This document shows, piece after piece, positions 1-6,090 of a DNA stretch of 6,090 bases. The notes beneath the pieces are model-generated. The model did no database searches and was not told where the DNA came from. It saw only the letters and a program-made list of their open reading frames with translations. Location of the stretch: contig CAMCWG010000183.1 in assembly GCA_945882005.1 (NCBI GenBank), forward strand, positions 1 through 6,090. The letters are read 5' to 3'. How positions within the stretch are numbered: position 1 is the stretch's first letter; each line of letters starts with the position of its first letter. The position numbers and the translations under genes are program-made. Origin of the DNA: Bordetella parapertussis (GTDB lineage: Bacteria; Pseudomonadota; Gammaproteobacteria; Burkholderiales; Burkholderiaceae_B).

Positions 1-250
<250 letters not shown>

Positions 251-377
251 TTATCCTACTTCTCGCATGGCTGGCCCACCTAGTTTTGGGAAGGTTTGTT
301 TCCATCGCTGTCATTTCAGGAAGCTCACTTTATGTAGTAGTCTGGAGTTGGTTAGTTTGTATTTGGGCAGTATTTTT

Positions 378-384
378 GGAAAAG
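378..384 (+). promoter_or_regulatory. Weak ribosome binding site of osmC-ycaO
   Basis: GGAAAAG, with the GGA 9 bases before the ATG at 390. It is a modest purine-rich match, but together with the onset of OsmC similarity right after this ATG it favours 390 over the upstream in-frame ATG at 192. Confidence 0.4.
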
Positions 385-389
385 CTCTT

Positions 390-2594
390 ATGGAAATCAA
401 GGTCAACTTTCTCGACAAGCTACGTCTTGAGGCTAAGTTCGATGACTTCACAGTAGTCGCAGATCAACCGATTCGATACAAGGGTGATGGCTCAGCTCCA
501 GGCCCGTTCGATTATTTTTTAGCTTCCTCAGCCTTGTGCGCAGCGTATTTTGTGAAGCTGTATTGCGACACTCGCAAGATCTCCACTGAGAACATCCGCC
601 TGTCACAGAACAATATTGTCAACCCAGAGAATCGTTATAAACAGATTTTCAAAATCCAAGTTGAATTACCAGAAGACATCTCTGCCCATGATCGCCAAGG
701 CATTTTGCGTTCAATCGAGCGCTGTACAGTAAAGAAAGTCGTGCAGGCCGGTCCGGAATTTGTAATTGAAGAAGTCAAGAACCTGGACGCAGATGCACAG
801 GCATTGCTGACCTTGGATTCCGCCTCTGGCGCGAATACCTATATTGAAGGCAAGGATCTGCCGCTGGAGCAAACCATAGCCAAGATGTCAGCCTTGTTGG
901 CAAATCTTGGTATCAAGATCGAGATAGCTTCGTGGCGCAATCTGATTCCCAATGTGTGGTCTTTACATATCCGTGATGCGCACTCGCCAATGTGCTTTAC
1001 CAACGGAAAAGGCGCAACCAAAGAAAGCGCGTTGGCCTCGGCGCTAGGCGAGTATATCGAGCGTCTAAGTAACAACCATTTTTACGCTGGCGCATTTTGG
1101 GGGGAAGATATTGCACATGAAAAGTTTGTTCATTACCCAAATGAGCGCTGGTTCAAGTCAGGAAAAGGCGATTCGCTGCCGAAAGAAATTCTGGATAGCT
1201 ATTGCCTAGAAATTTTCAACCCCGACGACGAATTGCGTAGCTCGCACTTGATTGATACCAATTCCGGCAACGTCGAGCGAGGCATTTGTTCTCTCCCTTA
1301 CGTCCGGCATTCGGATGGTAAGACTATTTACTTTCCTTCTAACTTGATTGAAAACCTGTATGTCAGTAACGGCATGAGTGCGGGCAATACCTTGGCCGAA
1401 GCACAGGTGCAATGTCTGTCAGAGATTTTTGAGCGCGCGGTAAAACGAGAAATTTTAGAAGACGAAATTGCTTTGCCTGATGTGCCGTCCGAAGTACTTG
1501 CAAAGTATCCCAATATTCTTGCAGGTATTCGTGAGTTAGAGAGCCAGGGTTTCCCGATTTTGGTAAAGGATGCTTCGCTAGGTGGGATGTACCCCGTGAT
1601 GTGCGTGACTCTGATGAATCCACGAACGGGTAGTGTATTCGCCTCGTTCGGTGCACACCCAAGCTTTGGGGTCGCTTTAGAAAGAAGCCTGACAGAGCTT
1701 CTACAGGGCCGCAGCTTAGAGGGCTTGAATGATTTACCTCCACCCACGTTTTCAAGTGAGGCGGTGACGGAGCCTAATAATTTTGTTGAACACTTTATTG
1801 ATTCCAGTGGCATTGTGTCGTGGCGTTTTTTTAGTTCGAAAGCAGCTTACGAATTTGTGGAGTGGGATTTCACAAATCGGGGCAAGCTCTCTAATGCCGA
1901 GCAAGCCGAAGCGTTGCTTGGCATACTCCAAGAGATAGGCAAGGAGACCTATATGGCGGTTTATGACCAGTTGGGCGCGGTTGCTTGTCGGATCCTGGTG
2001 CCCGGCTATTCTGAGATCTATCCAATAGAGGATCTGATCTGGGACAACACTAACAAGGCTTTGTTGTTCCGTACTGATATTCTGAATCTGAACACCCTAA
2101 CTGACGCCAAGCTCAGTGCACTACTTGACCGATTAGAGAATAACGAGCTCGACGAGTATGGCGACATCGCCACCTTAATCGGCATTGAATTTGACGAAAA
2201 CACACCTTGGGGCCAGCTCACCGTTCTAGAGTTGAAGCTATTAATTCAACTCGCCTTAAAGCGGTTTGAAGAGGCGCATGCTCTAGTGGGTGCATTTTTA
2301 CAATACAACGACAACACAATCGAGCGCAGATTGTTTTATCAGGCCGTCAATGCCGTCTTAGAGGTCATGCTTGATAGCGAGCTTGAGCTTGATGATTACA
2401 TCGTTAATTTCCGACGAATGTTCGGAGATCAGCGGATGGATGCCGTATTGGGGTCAGTAGATGGGAGCGTGAACTTCTACGGACTCACTCCAACTAGCTC
2501 AAAGCTTGAAGGGCTCGACAGGCATCACCGCTTAATTGATAGCTACAGAAACCTGCACACGGCTCGCGGTAAAGCCGTGGTGACGGCTATGTAG
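390..2594 (+). CDS. ycaO: OsmC domain / YcaO fusion protein (RimO accessory factor type)
   Basis: 734 residues in two parts. Residues 1-135 are OsmC-like: an opening beta sheet, then PGPFDYFLASSALC with Cys50 on the central helix, and ERCTVKKVV with Cys112, matching the two redox cysteines of OsmC/Ohr peroxidases. Residues 151-734 match E. coli YcaO (about 586 aa) end to end: IPGKD-like YIEGKDLPLE, PNVWSLHIRD, FTNGKGAT, GEYIERLS, YVSNGMSAGNT, SEIFERAVK, FASFGAHP, TELLQGR and FIDSSGIVSW. The ATP/Mg signature SxxxExxER is present (Ser217, Glu221, Glu224, Arg225), as is a second QxxxExxER (Gln341, Glu345, Glu348, Arg349). The last 170 residues or so correspond to the helical, TPR-like end of E. 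coli YcaO. There is no PxPxP tail as in azoline cyclodehydratases, and no precursor-peptide or RiPP genes nearby. E. coli YcaO assists RimO in beta-methylthiolation of S12. Start 390 is chosen over 192 because the extra 66 residues look non-coding and overlap katG on the other strand. The cytoplasmic location is inferred. The OsmC role in the fusion is unknown to me. Confidence 0.93.
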   Translation: MEIKVNFLDKLRLEAKFDDFTVVADQPIRYKGDGSAPGPFDYFLASSALCAAYFVKLYCDTRKISTENIRLSQNNIVNPENRYKQIFKIQVELPEDISAHDRQGILRSIERCTVKKVVQAGPEFVIEEVKNLDADAQALLTLDSASGANTYIEGKDLPLEQTIAKMSALLANLGIKIEIASWRNLIPNVWSLHIRDAHSPMCFTNGKGATKESALASALGEYIERLSNNHFYAGAFWGEDIAHEKFVHYPNERWFKSGKGDSLPKEILDSYCLEIFNPDDELRSSHLIDTNSGNVERGICSLPYVRHSDGKTIYFPSNLIENLYVSNGMSAGNTLAEAQVQCLSEIFERAVKREILEDEIALPDVPSEVLAKYPNILAGIRELESQGFPILVKDASLGGMYPVMCVTLMNPRTGSVFASFGAHPSFGVALERSLTELLQGRSLEGLNDLPPPTFSSEAVTEPNNFVEHFIDSSGIVSWRFFSSKAAYEFVEWDFTNRGKLSNAEQAEALLGILQEIGKETYMAVYDQLGAVACRILVPGYSEIYPIEDLIWDNTNKALLFRTDILNLNTLTDAKLSALLDRLENNELDEYGDIATLIGIEFDENTPWGQLTVLELKLLIQLALKRFEEAHALVGAFLQYNDNTIERRLFYQAVNAVLEVMLDSELELDDYIVNFRRMFGDQRMDAVLGSVDGSVNFYGLTPTSSKLEGLDRHHRLIDSYRNLHTARGKAVVTAM
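2558..2588. repeat. Alternating inverted repeats at the convergent gene junction; possible weak terminator of inhA
   Basis: CACGGCT at 2558-2564 pairs with AGCCGTG at 2573-2579 (7-bp stem, 8-base loop). AGCCGT at 2573-2578 also pairs with ACGGCT at 2583-2588 (6-bp stem, 4-base loop), so the two hairpins exclude each other. Read on the minus strand, the second hairpin begins inside the inhA stop codon and is followed only by TTA, a very weak U tract. Read on the plus strand, no T run follows. It may attenuate converging transcripts, but it also lies within the ycaO coding end and could be coincidental. Confidence 0.3.
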
Positions 2595-3282
2595 GAGTTT
2601 GTTGTCCAAGCGCTCCCGCAGCAATAACAATGTTTTGCTCAATCCTCTTGATACGTTCGGCTTGCAATAGAAGTACCTTGTCGACAATCTCAGGCCCCGC
2701 TTTTTTGGGCGTGCCGCAACTAAAGGGGGGCTGCGGATCGTACTCAAGGGCGAGTTGGATTCTTTTTGCAACCTCTTCCCCGGCAATTTCGGCTGCGAGT
2801 GTCAATGCAAAATCAATCCCGGCTGTGACGCCTCCTCCGGAAAAATGATTGCGGTCTCTAACGACACGCGCATCAATTGCTTGGGCACCAAATCTTTCAA
2901 GATAGCTACTCCACATCCAATGACAGGCGCTCTTGTAACCGACCAGTAGACCTGCCGCCGCAAGGATTAAAGACCCATTACAAACTGACGTAATGTATTT
3001 TGCGTGTTCACTTTGGTGACGCAGGAAATTCAGCGTTTCTTGATCTACCATTTGCTCGTTAATACCGGAGCCTCCCGGAACGCACAGCACGTCGAGCTGC
3101 GGGCAGTCAGCAAAGGTGGTCGTAGGGTTTATCGTAAATCCAACATCCGTTAAAACCGGCTCGATTGATTTCCATACCAAATGGACTTTGGCGTCCGGGA
3201 TTCGACTTAGAACTTGGGCAGGCCCCGTTAAGTCAAGCTGTGTGAGATTCGGGAATAGTAAAAATCCAATATTGATCGACAT
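2587..3282 (-). CDS. inhA: DJ-1/PfpI-family protein, isonitrile hydratase-like
   Basis: 231 residues, about the length of Pseudomonas isonitrile hydratase InhA (228). That enzyme hydrates isonitriles to N-substituted formamides (EC 4.2.1.103). Collinear family features are GFLLFPNLTQLDLTGP with Asp17, VHLVWKSIEPV, PTTTFADCPQLDVLCVPGG, the nucleophile elbow TSVCNGSLIL with Cys101, CHWMW (His121-Trp122), VVRDRNHFSGGGVTAGIDFALTLA, and the ending LALEYDPQPPF. Asp17 and Cys101 fall at the same numbers as in the Pseudomonas enzyme. The residue after the nucleophile is Asn102 where InhA has Thr102, which contacts the thiol. Unlike AraC-type DJ-1 regulators there is no helix-turn-helix extension. It follows fahA by 21 bases on the same strand and is probably co-transcribed with it. 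The Shine-Dalgarno sequence is weak (AAAGGA, 13 bases before ATG 3282), so translation may depend on coupling. Its stop lies inside the ycaO end. Alternatives are another DJ-1 class, such as a glyoxalase III or chaperone-like member; the InhA subfamily fits best. Confidence 0.85.
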   Translation of the reverse strand: MSINIGFLLFPNLTQLDLTGPAQVLSRIPDAKVHLVWKSIEPVLTDVGFTINPTTTFADCPQLDVLCVPGGSGINEQMVDQETLNFLRHQSEHAKYITSVCNGSLILAAAGLLVGYKSACHWMWSSYLERFGAQAIDARVVRDRNHFSGGGVTAGIDFALTLAAEIAGEEVAKRIQLALEYDPQPPFSCGTPKKAGPEIVDKVLLLQAERIKRIEQNIVIAAGALGQQTPT

Positions 3283-3303
3283 ATGCTTTTTATGATCCTT
3301 TCT

Positions 3304-4614
3304 TTATAAAGATGGCAAGATTTTCCCAGTTGCTTGACCAAAGTTTAGTCTTGGGTATCCTTCCTTAACACACTCGGCTTGCAAAATAACTTCATCACCA
3401 TCTTCTAAAAACTTACGCTCTTGTCCCCAGGGCAGTTTGACCGACCGAGTCGCGCCAGCACTGAGCTCATTAAAGGACAGCGCCTGATCAGGATCAGGTC
3501 CTGACATTGTCCCAGTACCGATCAGATCACCTGGCTGTAAGTTACACCCATTCACGGTGTGATGAGTAATGAGCTGAGATAAGGTCCAGTATGCATGGCA
3601 TAAATTGCTATGGGCCAACAACGCTGGAGGGTGTCTGGCCGCACGCGATTGCTCTGTTGAAATCAATGCACGAAGACCGATGTCATACGCGCCACCCATT
3701 CTGGTTGCGTCGTTCATCAAATAAGGCAAAGGCTGAGGATCCGTCTCGGGGCGACTAAAGGGCAACCGATAGGGCTCGAGCGCCTCGCGTGTGACGATCC
3801 ACGGCGAGATCGTTGTGGCAAAACTTTTGGCTAAGAAGGGACCTAAGGGCTGAACCTCCCACGCTTGAATATCACGCGCCGACCAATCATTGAGAATACA
3901 AAGACCAAAAATATGTTCATCAGCCTGGTCAATCGAAATGCGGGTACCTTGCGCGTTACCAGGCCCCACAAACATTCCCATTTCGAGCTCAAAATCTAGC
4001 CGCTTGCTCGGGCCGAAACTTGGTGCTTCATTCGCAGACGCAGGGCGAGACTGGCCAATTGGGCGCACCACCTCATGACCCGACATCACCACACTCGATG
4101 CACGACCGTGGTAGCCGATAGGCAGCCATTTAAAATTAGGCAATAACGGCGCATCGGGACGCGAGATCTTGCCCCCCGCGGTGGCATGATAAATCGAGAT
4201 GTAGAAATCTGTGTAGTCACGAATATGCGCAGGCAGGCTGTATTCGGCATCAGCTTGCGGTACCAACACGTGCGTGATTTGAGCTTGCAAGCTGCTACCA
4301 ACTCGGACGGCACGAGACAAGGCCAGCCTCAGTTCTGTCCAATGCGCATTGCCAAGCGCCATCAGCGCATTGAGTGTTGGTCCTGTACACGTATTAAGTG
4401 CTTCAGCAGCTAAGCCTGAGAAGGGCTTCGTCGCAGCCAGTTGAGCCAGGTCAATAATTTGGTCGCCTATTGCTACGCCCGGCCGATACGCCTCAGGGCG
4501 GCCGGCTCGGCGAAACACCCCGAAGGGTAAATGCTGGACCGGAAACCCAATGGACGAGTCGTTAGCGCTTTCTAGCCAACTCCGTAGCCTAGGATCATGC
4601 GTTTCGTTCAACAT
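3304..4614 (-). CDS. fahA: Fumarylacetoacetase
   Basis: 436 residues, the usual bacterial length. It splits 4-fumarylacetoacetate into fumarate and acetoacetate (EC 3.7.1.2), the last step of tyrosine/homogentisate breakdown in the cytoplasm. The N-terminal SH3-like domain covers about residues 20-125 (FPVQHLPFGVFRR, GVAIGDQIIDL). The catalytic FAH fold follows. By alignment to mouse FAH I place the metal ligands at Asp136 (DYTDFY), Glu209 and Glu211 (LDFELEM) and Asp243 (LNDWSARDIQ). The catalytic His is His143. Substrate contacts are Tyr138, Arg152, Gln250, Lys263 and Thr369 (GTGTMSGP). The residue matching mouse Tyr244, a substrate contact, is Val254 (codon GTT, 3853-3855). No in-frame start lies in the upstream bases I read, and the Shine-Dalgarno match is weak. 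It leads the inhA-like gene and diverges from the amidohydrolase. The usual partners hmgA and maiA are not in the window. Confidence 0.96.
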   Translation of the reverse strand: MLNETHDPRLRSWLESANDSSIGFPVQHLPFGVFRRAGRPEAYRPGVAIGDQIIDLAQLAATKPFSGLAAEALNTCTGPTLNALMALGNAHWTELRLALSRAVRVGSSLQAQITHVLVPQADAEYSLPAHIRDYTDFYISIYHATAGGKISRPDAPLLPNFKWLPIGYHGRASSVVMSGHEVVRPIGQSRPASANEAPSFGPSKRLDFELEMGMFVGPGNAQGTRISIDQADEHIFGLCILNDWSARDIQAWEVQPLGPFLAKSFATTISPWIVTREALEPYRLPFSRPETDPQPLPYLMNDATRMGGAYDIGLRALISTEQSRAARHPPALLAHSNLCHAYWTLSQLITHHTVNGCNLQPGDLIGTGTMSGPDPDQALSFNELSAGATRSVKLPWGQERKFLEDGDEVILQAECVKEGYPRLNFGQATGKILPSL

Positions 4615-4751
4615 GTTGAAATGCTCGCGCTCATTGTTGATAGATTCCCACCTGTCGACATAACAGAGACTCCAAAATAAAATGGTTCCACTTATCTGCG
4701 GTTATAGAACTATTATGCTTCAACTTAATCGATTAGCTTATTGAGAGCGGA
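4615..4751. promoter_or_regulatory. Divergent promoter region, fahA / amidohydrolase
   Basis: These 137 AT-rich bases separate two divergent genes. The cluster TATTATG at 4711-4717 gives a 5-of-6 match to the -10 hexamer on both strands: TATTAT on plus and CATAAT on minus. A second minus-strand candidate, TATAAC, also lies here. No good -35 box stands at the right distance for any of them, so an activator-dependent promoter is possible. A palindrome lies just downstream on the amidohydrolase side. Neither flanking start has a strong Shine-Dalgarno sequence. Confidence 0.45.
4726..4735. promoter_or_regulatory. Palindrome, possible operator
   Basis: TAATCGATTA is a perfect 10-base palindrome, extended with two mismatched pairs to AACTTAATCGATTAGCTT at 4722-4739. 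It sits between the candidate TATTAT box and the amidohydrolase start, a typical repressor position. A 10-base palindrome is expected several times by chance in a window this size, so only the position speaks for it. Confidence 0.25.
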
Positions 4752-6090
4752 ATGAATATCAATAAAAAGATTGTTGGTCTCTTGGCAGCTTGCTGTGCTG
4801 CTACAGCCGTTGCAAACACCTCAACCGTATATTTCAACGGCGAAATTCTTACGATGCAAGGCGACGCCCCACAGTATGCCGAAGCGCTTGTGGTGCAGAA
4901 CGACAAAATTTTGTTTGTCGGAAATAAGGCTCAAGCTCTCGCTCAGGCTGGCTCCAACCCCACGTTGCATGACCTCAAGGGCACTACCCTCATGCCTGGC
5001 TTCATTGATAGCTGGGGGCACTTCACGCTGGTCGCACAAAACACCCTTGGTGTGAACCTAGGATACTTCGCGAAAAATCCACCCAATACAAAAGCTCAAG
5101 CAATTAATAAGCTGCTCACAGAAGGCAAGCCCTTTAACGGCTGGATTCTTAGCGCAGGCTACTCAGCAGCCATGCTATCCGACGGTGGGCTGTCTCTTGC
5201 TGACTTAGACAAGGCGTTCCCGGACCAGCCACTCTTATTGCAAAATATCTCGACCCTTGCCGGGCAGTTGAATACCGCAGGACTAAAGAAACTCGGCATC
5301 ACTAAAGATACGAAAGCCACTGGAGGCTTTATCTCTATCGATCCCAAGACAGGGGAACTCACGGGTGAATTAATTGGTGCACCGTACATGGATGCCGTCG
5401 CCCGCTCTGCAGGCAAGTACTCCCAAGAGGTGACCTTCGACATTTTCCGTAAGGCTGAGCAAGTCTATCTTTCTAATGGTTTCACGACCGCTCAGAGCTA
5501 CGAAGCAACGATCGATGAAATAAATAAGATGCGGGCAGCTATTGCGCAAAAGGTGGTTTCAATTGATTTGATTGCATTGCCGACCTATGACGTCGTTGAT
5601 GCATTGCTCAAAACGAATCCTAACTTTAAATTTGGGACGTATGACAGTGGTGATCGTGGGTTTAAAGTCGCAGGCATGATGGTTCCGACTGACGGTGCGC
5701 CTCAACTAGGTTTCGCCTATCTCACGAAACCATACATAAACTTAAACGGTTTTGGTAAAGATTGGCGCGGCTTCGCAGCAATATCGCAAAACATGTTAGA
5801 TCACTACGCCAAGCTCGCGTACGAGAAGAACATTCAGTATTTTGGTTATAGCAACGGCGATGCAGGCATCGACATGACCTTATTGGCAATTACTAAAGCC
5901 ATAAAAGAGACTGGGATCACCGAAAACCGAAGAACCGTGATTTCACACTCATTCTTTGCGCGGGATGATCAACTCAAGCAATACAAAGATAAAAACATTA
6001 TGGCCATATCTTTGGCTAACCACGTATGGCTGTATGGCGATGTGTACCTGCAGATACTTGATAAAGATAGAGCTAACAACTTCAGTCCGT
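4752..6090 (+). CDS. Exported YtcJ-like amidohydrolase (Amidohydro_3), C-terminus cut by right edge
   Basis: 446 codons open to the edge. The family is usually about 540-600 residues, so the last metal-ligand region (SDxP) is missing. Residues 1-21 form a signal peptide: KK, then the core IVGLLAACCAATAVA, with likely cleavage AVA|N. LAAC at 11-14 resembles a lipobox but the core before it is very short. Family landmarks are VYFNGEILTMQGDAP, LMPGFIDSWGHF (79-91), GWILSAGY, GELTGELIG, YLSNGFTTAQ, FKVAGMMVPTDGAPQ with Lys305 (carboxylated-lysine position), YSNGDAGID (366-374), VISHSFFARDDQL (His399) and NHVWLYGD (His424). The usual HxH is W88-G-H90, and the usual HxNGD histidine is Tyr366. The expected reaction class is hydrolysis of an amide or formamide, but with two ligands replaced activity is uncertain. 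ATG 4752 is the first start after an in-frame TAG at 4734. The product probably acts in the periplasm. The substrate is unknown. Confidence 0.88.
   Translation, partial: MNINKKIVGLLAACCAATAVANTSTVYFNGEILTMQGDAPQYAEALVVQNDKILFVGNKAQALAQAGSNPTLHDLKGTTLMPGFIDSWGHFTLVAQNTLGVNLGYFAKNPPNTKAQAINKLLTEGKPFNGWILSAGYSAAMLSDGGLSLADLDKAFPDQPLLLQNISTLAGQLNTAGLKKLGITKDTKATGGFISIDPKTGELTGELIGAPYMDAVARSAGKYSQEVTFDIFRKAEQVYLSNGFTTAQSYEATIDEINKMRAAIAQKVVSIDLIALPTYDVVDALLKTNPNFKFGTYDSGDRGFKVAGMMVPTDGAPQLGFAYLTKPYINLNGFGKDWRGFAAISQNMLDHYAKLAYEKNIQYFGYSNGDAGIDMTLLAITKAIKETGITENRRTVISHSFFARDDQLKQYKDKNIMAISLANHVWLYGDVYLQILDKDRANNFSP

Noticed and set aside
1328..1813. 161-residue minus-strand open frame opposite ycaO
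   Set aside because: Antisense shadow of a strongly conserved YcaO region; no recognisable motif.
390..2594. YcaO as a RiPP azoline/thioamide-forming enzyme with a local precursor peptide
   Set aside because: The sequence follows E. coli YcaO to its C-terminus, has no PxPxP tail, and no short precursor-like gene, E1-like partner or transporter lies in the window.
3483..3503. Inverted repeats around CCTGATCAGG within fahA
   Set aside because: They fall in the well-conserved GPDPDQA coding segment, with no T run after them, so they are best explained by coding sequence.
4771..5055. 94-residue plus-strand open frame at the start of the amidohydrolase
   Set aside because: Shifted frame of the amidohydrolase coding region, which carries the signal peptide and family motifs in its own frame.

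Overview
The window looks like chromosomal DNA of a moderate-GC proteobacterium. Class Gammaproteobacteria is my best guess, with Beta as the alternative. The reasons are a full-length Escherichia coli-type YcaO, a proteobacterial KatG N-terminus, and a bacterial fumarylacetoacetase beside a Pseudomonas-type isonitrile hydratase homologue. There are five protein genes, two of them cut by the window edges. I see no RNA genes, CRISPR arrays, insertion sequences or phage genes.

Left third: the start of a catalase-peroxidase gene (katG, minus strand, cut at base 1) diverges from a 734-residue fusion (plus strand) of an OsmC-like domain and a complete YcaO protein. The two share a 172-base intergenic region. 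Both have a plausible redox link: KatG removes H2O2 and OsmC-type domains are often hydroperoxide reductases. E. coli YcaO is an accessory factor for beta-methylthiolation of ribosomal protein S12 by RimO.

Middle: a minus-strand pair, fahA (fumarylacetoacetase, last step of tyrosine/homogentisate breakdown) followed 21 bases later by a DJ-1/PfpI-family gene very like isonitrile hydratase InhA. The inhA-like gene converges on the ycaO fusion and the two coding regions overlap tail to tail by 8 bases. Short alternating inverted repeats lie at the junction.

Right quarter: diverging from fahA across 137 bases is an exported YtcJ-like amidohydrolase (Amidohydro_3 family), open at the right edge. 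Two of its expected metal-ligand histidines are replaced (Trp88 in the HxH motif, Tyr366 in the HxNGD motif). The lysine and two later histidines remain.

The most interesting reading is the company kept by the right-hand genes. Isonitrile hydratase makes N-substituted formamides, and N-substituted formamide deformylase, an Amidohydro_3 enzyme, cleaves them. Some natural isonitriles are made from tyrosine, and FahA degrades tyrosine. A tyrosine or tyrosine-isonitrile catabolic locus is therefore conceivable. The degraded metal site and the signal peptide of the amidohydrolase argue against a simple version of that story.
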